Assembly: GCA_937995555.1 (NCBI GenBank)
Contig: CALKJX010000248.1
Location: 1 to 6,638 of the forward strand
Length of the DNA: 6,638 nucleotides
Source of the DNA: an uncultured Elioraea sp.
GTDB lineage: Bacteria > Pseudomonadota > Alphaproteobacteria > Acetobacterales > Acetobacteraceae
Direction: 5' to 3'
In this document: positions 1-5,619 of the stretch, one piece after another
Position numbering within the stretch: position 1 is the first letter of the stretch
Layout: each line of letters begins with the position of its first letter
The notes under the pieces: generated by a model
Told to the model about the DNA's origin: nothing
Databases searched by the model: none
Seen by the model: only the letters and a program-made list of their open reading frames with translations
Made by a program: the position numbers and the translations under genes

Positions 1-575
1 TCGTGCAGCACGGCGATCACGGTGCGGCCCTCGCCGTGCCAGCGCCGCACCACGCGCATCAGGTCGGCGGTGGTGCGCGCATCGATCGCGGTGAAGGGTT
101 CGTCCAGCAGCACCACCGGTGCGTCCTGCACCAGCATCCGCGCGAACAGCACGCGCTGGAACTGCCCGGCCGAGAGCGTGGCGATCGGGCGACCAGCGAA
201 GCCGTCGAGCCCGACCGCGGCGAGCGCGTCGGCCGTACGACCTGACGCCTCTGCCGTCATGCGGCGGAACGGTCCGACGCGGCCCCAATGCCCCATCGCC
301 ACGACCTCTGCGCAGGTGAGCGGGAAGGTTCGGTCCAGCGACGCCTGCTGCGGCAGATAGGCGATGTCACGCGGATTGATCCCGCCGCGCTCGATGCGCC
401 CCTCATCCGGTGAGAGCTCGCCCATCAGCGCGCGGAGCAGCGTGGTCTTGCCCGCGCCGTTCGGGCCGACGATCGCGGTCATGCTGCCGGGCGCGAACTC
501 CCCGGTGACGTGGTGGACGGCCGGATGCCGACGGTAGGCGACGGTGACGTCGGCGAGGCGGATCGGCGCGCTCAT
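1..575 (-). CDS. aztA: Zinc ABC importer ATP-binding protein (AztA/ZnuC type), 3' end cut by window edge
   Basis: The cytoplasmic ATPase of a metal ABC importer; it would hydrolyse ATP to drive Zn(II) uptake with an AztB/ZnuB-type permease and a periplasmic binding protein, both presumably encoded beyond the left edge. Translating the minus strand from the ATG at 575-573 gives about 191 residues: Walker A GPNGAGKT at residues 37-44, Q-loop YLPQQ at 73-77, ABC signature LSAGQFQRV from 134 (Ala in place of the usual second Gly), Walker B VVLLDEP at 154-160, D-loop region FTAID next, and the switch His at 191, just before the cut. The segment between Q-loop and signature and the tract LFARMLVQDAPVVLLDEP are typical of Zn/Mn importers. 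Its ATG overlaps the stop of an upstream microprotein gene (ATGA), so the two are probably translationally coupled. The Zur-like box upstream supports zinc as substrate. The family call is firm; AztA rather than ZnuC is by resemblance only. Confidence 0.88.
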   Translation of the reverse strand, partial: MSAPIRLADVTVAYRRHPAVHHVTGEFAPGSMTAIVGPNGAGKTTLLRALMGELSPDEGRIERGGINPRDIAYLPQQASLDRTFPLTCAEVVAMGHWGRVGPFRRMTAEASGRTADALAAVGLDGFAGRPIATLSAGQFQRVLFARMLVQDAPVVLLDEPFTAIDARTTADLMRVVRRWHGEGRTVIAVLH

Positions 576-676
576 GTCATCGCCCAGAGCACGAGCGCCC
601 ACAGCGCGACCAGCAGCGGCACGGTCAGCCCAAGCCGGCGGCCGACACCGGCGGTGAGCGAGAACGGCGACAACAT
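572..676 (-). CDS. Putative 34-aa single-pass membrane microprotein at head of the zinc operon
   Basis: A short open frame, ATG at 676-674 to TGA at 574-572, encoding 34 residues. It starts MLSPFSLTAGVGRRLGL, has two arginines at 13-14, then a hydrophobic stretch TVPLLVALWALVLWAM long enough for one membrane helix. About 30 of 33 codons after the start end in G or C, matching the real genes here. Its TGA overlaps the aztA ATG in the sequence ATGA, and its own ATG sits one base from the edge of the Zur-like palindrome. That leaves no room for a normal ribosome binding site, so the message may be leaderless. I do not recognise a family. It may be a regulatory leader peptide, a small accessory subunit of the zinc transporter, or an upstream frame that only serves to couple translation. 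In GC-rich DNA a frame this short can also arise by chance; the ATGA overlap and position favour a real gene. Confidence 0.5.
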   Translation of the reverse strand: MLSPFSLTAGVGRRLGLTVPLLVALWALVLWAMT

Positions 677-691
677 GGTTATTGTATAACA
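677..691. promoter_or_regulatory. Zur-like operator (zinc uptake regulator box)
   Basis: The centre is a perfect inverted repeat, GTTAT-TGT-ATAAC (678-690). Read on the minus strand, 691-677 is TGTTATACAATAACC, which matches 12 of the 14 defined positions of the known Zur core TGTTATA-n-TATAACA. It is an AT-rich island in very GC-rich DNA and lies directly before the microprotein/aztA operon, where Zur control is expected. It also holds -10-like hexamers in both directions: TACAAT on the minus strand (686-681) and TATAAC on the plus strand (685-690). Zn-loaded Zur bound here should block the zinc operon and could also affect the divergent SMR gene. The operator match is seen; the regulator is inferred. 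Confidence 0.8.
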
Positions 692-761
692 TGACAGACC
701 GTGGGCCGCCAGCCCGGGACTCGACGGTGCCATGCGATCCTCACCTGCCGCACGCGCATCC

Positions 762-765
762 GGAG
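762..765 (+). promoter_or_regulatory. Ribosome binding site of the SMR gene
   Basis: GGAG six bases before the ATG at 772. It decides the start: the same frame is open from 682, but the extra 30 residues are polar and Pro/His-rich and do not belong to the SMR fold, whereas the ATG at 772 gives the standard ~110-aa protein. Confidence 0.7.
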
Positions 766-771
766 CCCGTC

Positions 772-1107
772 ATGCCGCAACTCGCCCTTGCCGTCGCCAT
801 CGTCTGCGAGGTGATCGCCACGGCGGCGCTGAAATCCTCCGACGGGTTCACCCGGCCCTGGCCGAGCCTGCTGGTGATCACCTTCTATGCGCTCGCGTTC
901 TATCTGCTTTCGATCGCACTGCGCGCGATCCCGGTGGGTGTGGCCTATGCGATCTGGTCGGGGGTCGGCATCGTCGGCATCAGCGTGATCGGGTGGCTGG
1001 CGTTCCGCCAGGCGCTGGATGCGCCGGCGCTGATCGGCATCGGGCTGATCCTCGCCGGCGTCGTCGTGCTGAACCTGTTCTCGGCGAGCGTGAAGGATGG
1101 AGGATGA
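772..1107 (+). CDS. Small multidrug resistance (SMR) family transporter, EmrE/SugE type
   Basis: A four-helix inner-membrane protein that works as an antiparallel dimer and exchanges protons for cationic drugs, quaternary ammonium compounds or guanidinium-like ions, depending on subtype. The 111-aa product is the usual family length. Helix 1 (about 3-20) carries the essential membrane glutamate in VCEVIATAALKSS (E13, equal to EmrE E14). Y39 in helix 2 and Y59, W62 and the GVG of IWSGVG in helix 3 (59-66) match EmrE Y40, Y60, W63 and G65-G67. Helix 4 covers about 85-103. The pattern AYAIWSGVGIVGISVIGW is closer to the EmrE/QacE branch than to guanidinium exporters, but substrate cannot be fixed from sequence. 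It is transcribed away from the zinc operon, and its promoter region includes the Zur-like box, so zinc-linked control is possible. Start chosen by SMR length and the GGAG at 762-765. Confidence 0.92.
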   Translation: MPQLALAVAIVCEVIATAALKSSDGFTRPWPSLLVITFYALAFYLLSIALRAIPVGVAYAIWSGVGIVGISVIGWLAFRQALDAPALIGIGLILAGVVVLNLFSASVKDGG

Positions 1108-1352
1108 AGGCCGCGCGAGTGCGCCGTCCGCGCTTGCGAGCCCAAGACGTCGGGGGTAGCCGACCACATGCGATTGCGCATCGCGACTGGCGCGGGCGCG
1201 GGGCGCGCCAAGTTCACCCGAGGCGCTGGTGTGGCGGCGGTTCGATGGGGCACCCGTCGATGAAGAAGGTCGGGTCATCGGAAGGGCCGGTCGAAGACCA
1301 GGGGCCGAACCCGCCGAGCCGCACCATGACACGCCAGTTCTGAGAACCGCGC
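1108..1352. other. Spacer without a convincing gene
   Basis: Between the SMR stop and the DUF5989 start. Open frames exist on both strands (for example one from an ATG overlapping the SMR stop to 1343), but their translations are Arg/Pro/Gly-rich low-complexity products typical of non-coding frames in GC-rich DNA, and none shows a domain I recognise. The part from about 1225 to 1345 is less extreme in composition and could be the decayed end of a gene or mobile element. I could not identify one. No clear terminator for the SMR gene was seen. Confidence 0.45.
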
Positions 1353-1501
1353 ATGACCTTTCTTGCCGAGCTCTGGTCGTTCCTGCGGGCCGGGCGAAAG
1401 ATCTCGATGATGCCGATGCTGATCGTGATGATCCTGCTCGGCGGCCCGCTGATCCTGGCGAAGGGGTCCGCCGTCGCCCCTTCGTCTATACGCTGTTCTA
1501 G
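1353..1501 (+). pseudogene. DUF5989 family membrane peptide, frameshifted near its end
   Basis: A small inner-membrane protein of unknown function that commonly accompanies carbamoyltransferase genes. From the ATG at 1353 it reads MTFLAELWSFLRAGRKISMM, then a single membrane segment (about residues 20-36), then LAKGSAVAP. The family ends in GSAVAPF-(V/I)YTLF; here PFVYTLF and a TAG stop (1499-1501) are present but in the next frame. Restoring one C in the run of four C at 1477-1480 joins the halves into a 49-aa protein, the normal family length. Without that base, translation continues out of frame for over 200 codons across the next gene. The spacing to the carbamoyltransferase start is 8 bases, so the two form an operon. 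The ribosome site is weak (GAGA upstream). The lesion could be real or a homopolymer read error; the family identification is firm by its conserved ends. Confidence 0.8.
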
Positions 1502-1509
1502 CGCGAGCG

Positions 1510-3350
1510 ATGGTACGCATCCCCGGAATTTCCGCCTTCTACCACGACAGTGCCGCTGCCCAGGTCGCCGATGGCGCGATCGTAACGGCTGCCCAGGAAG
1601 AGCCATTCGCGCGGCGCGAGCACGACCCGCGCTTTCCCGTCAACGCGATCCGCCACTGTCTCGACGAGGGCGGTATCGCGCTCGGCGAGATCGATCACAT
1701 CGTCTTCTACGAAAAGCCCTTCCTGAAGTTCGAGCGCCTGCTCGAAACCTATCTCGCCTTTGCGCCGCGCGGCTTCCGTTCGTTCCGCACCGCGCTGCCG
1801 GTGTGGCCGAGCGAGAAGCTGTTCCAGAAGCGCCTGCTGATCGACGAGCTGGCCGCGATCGGCGGCAAGGGCGAGTGGGACGCCAGGCTGCTGTTCACCG
1901 AGCACCACCAGAGCCACGCCGCGAGCGCCTTCTTCCCCTCGCCCTTCGACGAGGCGCTGGTCCTGACGATGGACGGCGTCGGCGAACGGGCGACCACCTC
2001 GGCCTGCATCGGCCGCGGCGACACGCTCGAAGTGCTGAAGGGATTACAGTTCCCGCATTCGCTCGGGCTGCTCTACTCGGCCTTCACCTACTGCACCGGC
2101 TTCAAGGTCAACTCGGGCGAGTACAAGGTGATGGGACTCGCCCCGTATGGCGAGCCCCGCTACGCGGACGTCATCATGGACCGGATCGTCGACGTGAAGC
2201 CTGACGGATCGTTCCGGCTCGATCAGCAATACGTCGACTACTGCACCGGGCTGACCATGACCAATGACCGCTTCGATGCCCTGTTCGGTGGCCCTCCGCG
2301 CAAGCCCGAGGAGTTATTGACACGGCGGCATATGGATCTCGCCGCCTCGATCCAGGCCGTCACCGACGAGATCGTGCTCAGGCTCACGCGCTCGCTCGCC
2401 GCAGAGACGGGCCAGCGCAAGCTTTGCCTGGCAGGCGGCGTGGCGCTGAACTGTGTGGCCAACGGCAAGATCGCGCGCGAGCGAATCTTCGAGGAGATCT
2501 GGATCCAGCCGGCGGCGGGTGATGCGGGCGGTGCGCTCGGCGCGGCGCTGGCGGTCTGGTACCAGTATCTCGGCCAGCCGCGCATCGCCTCGCCGAACCG
2601 GCGCGACGCCATGGAAGGGGCCTATCTCGGCCCTGCCTTCTTGCAGGCGGAGATCGAGCGGCGCCTGGCGGATGCCGGGGCCGTGTTCACCGTGCTCGAT
2701 GACGACGAGCTCGTGGAGACCTGCGCCGGTGCGCTCGCCGCAGGGCAGGCACTCGGCTGGCACCAGGGACGGATGGAGTTCGGGCCGCGCGCGCTCGGCG
2801 CGCGTTCGATCCTCGCCGACCCGCGCTCGCCGGCAATGCAGAAGCAGCTCAATCTCAAGGTGAAGTTCCGCGAGAGCTTCCGCCCCTTCGCCCCCGCAGT
2901 ACTGCGCGAGGACCTCGCCGACTGGTTCGAGCTGGATGCGGACAGCCCTTGCATGCTGCTGGTCAGCCTCGTGCGCGAGGACCGGCGCTGGGCGATGACC
3001 GAAGCGGAGCGGGCGCTGTTCGGCATCGACAAGCTGAACGTGCCCCGCTCGGACGTGCCTGCGGTGACGCATGTGGATTACTCGGCACGGATCCAGACGG
3101 TGCACGCCGAGACCAATCCGCTGTTCCACGCGCTGATCCGTCGGTTCAAGTCGCTGACCGGCTGTCCGATCCTGGTCAACACGAGCTCAATGTCCGCGGC
3201 GAGCCGATCGTCTGCACGCCCGAAGATGCATTCCGCTGCTTCATGGGCACCGAGATCGATGCCCTTGCGGTCGGGCGCTGCCTGCTGCGCAGACAGGACC
3301 AGGACCCTGCGCTGCGCCTCGACTACAAGGACCGGTTCGAGCTGGACTGA
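1510..3350 (+). pseudogene. Carbamoyltransferase (NodU/TobZ family), single-base frameshift near 3187
   Basis: A two-domain cytoplasmic enzyme that uses carbamoyl phosphate and ATP to form carbamoyl-adenylate and moves the carbamoyl group to a hydroxyl of a sugar or other small molecule; the acceptor is unknown here. Visible landmarks: N-terminal GISAFYHDSAAA (6-17), QEEPFARREHDPRFP (29-43), metal/substrate motif EHHQSH (131-136), DGVGE (155-159), SGEYKVMGLAPYG (202-214), LAGGVALNCVANGK (307-320), GDAGGALGAA (337-346), MEFGPRALGARS (422-433) and FRPFAPAVL (457-465). In-frame coding ends at ILVNTS (residue 559). The expected continuation FNVRGEPIVCTPEDAF is in another frame and runs to FELD and the TGA at 3348-3350. 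One missing T in AGCTTCAAT at about 3187 explains it; restored length is about 613 residues, normal for the family. Uncorrected, the frame runs on to 4293 as nonsense antisense to the next gene. Forms an operon with DUF5989. Confidence 0.9.
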
Positions 3351-3351
3351 C

Positions 3352-3377
3352 GTCGCGGCGCGGCCTTGCGCCGCGAC
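3352..3377. terminator. Strong GC hairpin between convergent genes, likely bidirectional terminator
   Basis: A perfect 10-bp inverted repeat, GTCGCGGCGC (3352-3361) and GCGCCGCGAC (3368-3377), with loop GGCCTT, beginning one base after the carbamoyltransferase stop and 25 bases from the stop of the convergent DapA-like gene. There is no T tract on either side, so it is not a classical intrinsic terminator. Its position suggests it ends or protects both transcripts. Confidence 0.6.
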
Positions 3378-3402
3378 AGCGGCCCACTCTCCGATCCTCC
3401 GA

Positions 3403-4341
3403 TCAGGCTGCGAGCTTCAGCCCGCCGATGCCGGTCGCGTCGAACGCCGCGAGGAACGGCCCCACCTGCCCGGCCTTCAGCGCCACGTTCGGCGGCCGGA
3501 TGGTGCGCCACGCCGCGTTGCCGGTGGCGCGCGCGACGATCTCGCGCAGGCCCCCGATCAGCGGCACGGTGGTGCAGACCTTGCGGGTCGCCGTCAGCAC
3601 CGCCTGCGCGGCCTCGGCCGCCGCGTCGTCGCCCTTGCGGAAGGCCGCGACCACGCGGCCGCCCGCCGAGCAGTTCACGTTCGAGGCCGCGGTGATGCAC
3701 CCCGCGCCGCCGTCGCGCAGGATGCGCAGCAGGAACTCGTCGGACCCCGAATAGACCTCGAAACCGTCGCGGCCGAAGGCATCGATCATCGCCTTCATGT
3801 TCGCGTAGTCGCCCGAGCTGTCCTTCACGCCCTTGATCGTGCCGGGATACGCCTTCATCAGCCGACCGATCAGGTCGAGCGAGAACGGCACCGCCGATTG
3901 CTGGGGGAAATGGTAGAGATAGACCTTGATCCCGCCGCCCACGCGCTGGATCACCTCGGAGAAATAGGCGAACAGACCCTCCTCCGAGGGGTTCTTGTAG
4001 TAGAAGGGTGGCAGCATCAGCACGCCGGGGCAGCCCAGCGCCTTGGCCTTTTTCGTCAGTTCGACGCTGTCGGTGAAGGCGGCACACCCTGTGCCCGGCA
4101 TCATCTTCGCCGCCGGAATGCCGGCCGCGACGAGGCCCTCCATAACCGCGATCCGCTCGGCGACCGAGAAGCTGTTCGCCTCGCCGGTGGTGCCAAGCAC
4201 GCCGAGCCCGTCGCAGCCATTCGCGAGCAGCCAACGGCAGTGCCCCGCCATCAGCGCGACATCCGGCGCGTAGTCCGCCGTCATCGGCGTTAGCACCGCG
4301 GCGTTCACGCCGCCATAGATCGCGTCGTCCAGCATGGTCAT
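3403..4341 (-). CDS. Dihydrodipicolinate synthase (DapA) superfamily aldolase/lyase, not canonical DapA
   Basis: A 312-aa TIM-barrel class I aldolase that forms a Schiff base between a lysine and a 2-oxo acid, normally pyruvate. Seen: the GTTGE oxyacid loop (50-54, within LGVLGTTGEANS), PPFYYKNPSEEGL (111-123), the catalytic tyrosine in YLYHFP (Y143) and the Schiff-base lysine in IKGVKDSSGD (K173). In true DapA the motif after the tyrosine is YNVPSRT, whose Arg binds the carboxylate of the incoming aspartate semialdehyde; here it is YHFPQQS, with Gln at that place. This argues against lysine biosynthesis and for another member (for example an aldolase or lyase acting on a different aldehyde or sugar acid), with substrate unknown. 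The ATG at 4341 has GGGAG at 4351-4355 upstream and overlaps the stop of the YcgN gene (ATGA), so the two are translationally coupled. Convergent with the carbamoyltransferase. Confidence 0.9.
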   Translation of the reverse strand: MTMLDDAIYGGVNAAVLTPMTADYAPDVALMAGHCRWLLANGCDGLGVLGTTGEANSFSVAERIAVMEGLVAAGIPAAKMMPGTGCAAFTDSVELTKKAKALGCPGVLMLPPFYYKNPSEEGLFAYFSEVIQRVGGGIKVYLYHFPQQSAVPFSLDLIGRLMKAYPGTIKGVKDSSGDYANMKAMIDAFGRDGFEVYSGSDEFLLRILRDGGAGCITAASNVNCSAGGRVVAAFRKGDDAAAEAAQAVLTATRKVCTTVPLIGGLREIVARATGNAAWRTIRPPNVALKAGQVGPFLAAFDATGIGGLKLAA

Positions 4342-4838
4342 GGGCGGGTTCTCCCTTCGCTCGGCGGCGGCTTAGCGCCCTTCGCCCCCTTTGGCCAGCG
4401 CCGCGGCCAGGAGGCGACATGATCCTCGAGCGCCCCTGCCACCCGCTCCGACACAGCCCGCCCGCGCACCGAGATGCCGGCGCGGTGCACGCTCTCCGGA
4501 TCGCCAGACACGAGCGGATGCCACCACTGCAACGGCTTGCCCTCGGCGCGCAGGCGGTAGGCGCAGGTGGGCGGCAGCCAGTCGGCCTGGTGCACCTCCT
4601 CGGGTGTGAGCCGCACGCAGTCGGGCACGCGCGCGTGCCGCCGCGCGTAGTCGGTACAGCGGCAGAGCTCGAGATCGAGCAGCCGGCAGGCCACCGCCGT
4701 GTAGGCCAGGGTGTGGTCGTCGGGGTCGCGCAGCTTGTGCAGGCAGCAGCGGCCGCAGCCGTCGCACAGCGCCTCCCATTCGGCAGGGGAGAGCTGCTCA
4801 AGCGTCTTCGCGTCCCAGAACGGTGCTGCGTCCGACAT
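4338..4838 (-). CDS. YcgN/UPF0260 family cysteine-cluster protein
   Basis: A 166-aa cytoplasmic protein of the YcgN (UPF0260) branch of the YkgJ-type CxxCxxCC family; biochemical role unknown, metal or iron-sulfur binding expected from the cysteines. Starting at ATG 4838 the product begins MSDAAPFWDAKTLEQL, then SPAEWEALCDGCGRCCLHKL with cysteines at 25, 28, 31 and 32, further cysteines at 51, 59 and 61, CVRLTPEEV, then WLPPTCAYRLRAEGKPLQWW and HPLVSGDPESVHRAGISV, all hallmark YcgN stretches. The C-terminal tail (after about residue 145, Lys/Pro/Gly-rich) is an extension over the ~150-aa norm. The frame is open to a GTG at 4859, but the seven extra residues are not part of the family. The stop overlaps the start of the DapA-like gene by four bases; the gap to the upstream SYLF gene is 40 bases, so a shared transcript is likely. 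Confidence 0.9.
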   Translation of the reverse strand: MSDAAPFWDAKTLEQLSPAEWEALCDGCGRCCLHKLRDPDDHTLAYTAVACRLLDLELCRCTDYARRHARVPDCVRLTPEEVHQADWLPPTCAYRLRAEGKPLQWWHPLVSGDPESVHRAGISVRGRAVSERVAGALEDHVASWPRRWPKGAKGAKPPPSEGRTRP

Positions 4839-4878
4839 GACACCGGACGCTACGCCCACCGGTACAGCAGGGAAAGCG

Positions 4879-5568
4879 CTACGACTGGCTCCAGCGGATC
4901 AGCGCGGCGCGCAGGTTGTCGGAGCCGGGATTGTGCGCCTCCATGGTCAGCACGATCTGCTCGACGCTGACCGGGCGGCCGTAGTAGGCAGCATTCTCCT
5001 CGTTGCGGCGCGCCAGGATCGAGCCTTCGAGCGACACGCCGGCATAGAGCCCGCGCGACTTCGCCACCGACACCACGTCGGCGCGGAGCGCCGCCGTCGT
5101 GCCGCCTGCGATGCCGGCGCCGATATGCGCGACCGCGACCGAGGCGTCGGCGCCAAACTTGAACTGGCTCTGCAGGATCGCGTTCAGCGCCCGGTCATTC
5201 ATGATGAACAGCATCACCTGGCTGTCCTGCACGCCGATCTGGAGCCCCAGGCTGCCGCCGCCCATGCCGTAGAAGGCCGGGCTCGACCAGTTGCCCGCGC
5301 CGTCGCGCGCCAGCAGCACGCCCGACCCGCCCTCGCCGCCGAGGATGAAGCCGCCGCGGAACACGCGCGGGAAGATCATCACCGCGCGCGCGCGGCGCAG
5401 CACCGTGCGCGCATCCGCGCCGTGCTCACCGCCCAGGAGCTCGTTCACGGTGAGCGTGGCGCGATCGACCAGTGCCTGCTGATCGGCCTGCGCCGTGACC
5501 GCACGGGGCAGCAGCAGCGCCGCGACGGAAGCGGTCGCGAGCCCGCGGCGGGTGAGAGACCAAGACAT
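4879..5568 (-). CDS. Secreted SYLF-domain (YSC84-type) lipid-binding protein
   Basis: A 229-aa exported protein of the SYLF/Ysc84 family, proteins that bind lipids (phosphoinositides in eukaryotes); bacterial members are periplasmic or envelope-associated and of unclear role. The N-terminus MSWSLTRRGLATASVAALLL is a signal peptide with a twin-arginine pair (TRRGL), hydrophobic core and likely cleavage after AVTA (residue 26). The SYLF domain fills the rest: ARAVMIFPRVFRGGFILGGE, GSGVLLAR, WSSPAFYGMGGGSLGLQIG, MLFIMNDRALNAIL, FGADASVAVAHIGAG, then SVAKSRGLYAGVSLEGS, which is the family's most conserved block, and NAAYYGRPVSVEQI. The start at 5568 is fixed by a strong AAGGAGG at 5574-5580, five bases upstream. 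It lies 51 bases after the ABC permease gene on the same strand. The RR pair does not meet the full Tat consensus, so Sec export is equally possible. Confidence 0.9.
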   Translation of the reverse strand: MSWSLTRRGLATASVAALLLPRAVTAQADQQALVDRATLTVNELLGGEHGADARTVLRRARAVMIFPRVFRGGFILGGEGGSGVLLARDGAGNWSSPAFYGMGGGSLGLQIGVQDSQVMLFIMNDRALNAILQSQFKFGADASVAVAHIGAGIAGGTTAALRADVVSVAKSRGLYAGVSLEGSILARRNEENAAYYGRPVSVEQIVLTMEAHNPGSDNLRAALIRWSQS

Positions 5569-5619
5569 GCCAACCTCCTTCTGCCGGGTGCGCGAATCGG
5601 CGGCAAGCCTAGCACGCCC

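Noticed and set aside
682..771. N-terminal extension of the SMR protein from the ATG at 682
   Set aside because: It would start inside the Zur-like box, is polar and Pro/His-rich, and is absent from SMR proteins; the ATG at 772 has a good ribosome site.
1470..1501. Programmed -1 ribosomal frameshifting in DUF5989
   Set aside because: No in-frame slippery heptamer is present, and family members are encoded in a single frame; a one-base loss in a C run is simpler.
2314..3129. 271-codon minus-strand open frame inside the carbamoyltransferase
   Set aside because: Antisense frame of a gene with strong motifs; the product shows no domain.
3351..4293. Continuation of the carbamoyltransferase reading frame to a 927-residue protein
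   Set aside because: After the frameshift near 3187 the translation is Arg/Ala-rich nonsense, antisense to the well-supported DapA-like gene, and has no stop only because the DNA is so GC-rich.
3323..4843. 506-codon minus-strand open frame
   Set aside because: It overlaps the DapA-like and YcgN genes in another frame and its product is low-complexity Arg/Gly/Ala; both true genes have clear family motifs.
4839..4859. GTG start at 4859 for the YcgN gene
   Set aside because: No ribosome site in front and the seven added residues do not belong to the family; the ATG at 4838 gives the typical start MSD...PFW.
5584..5605. TGCCG/CGGCA inverted repeat between the permease and SYLF genes as a terminator
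   Set aside because: Only five pairs with a long loop and no T tract; too weak to call.
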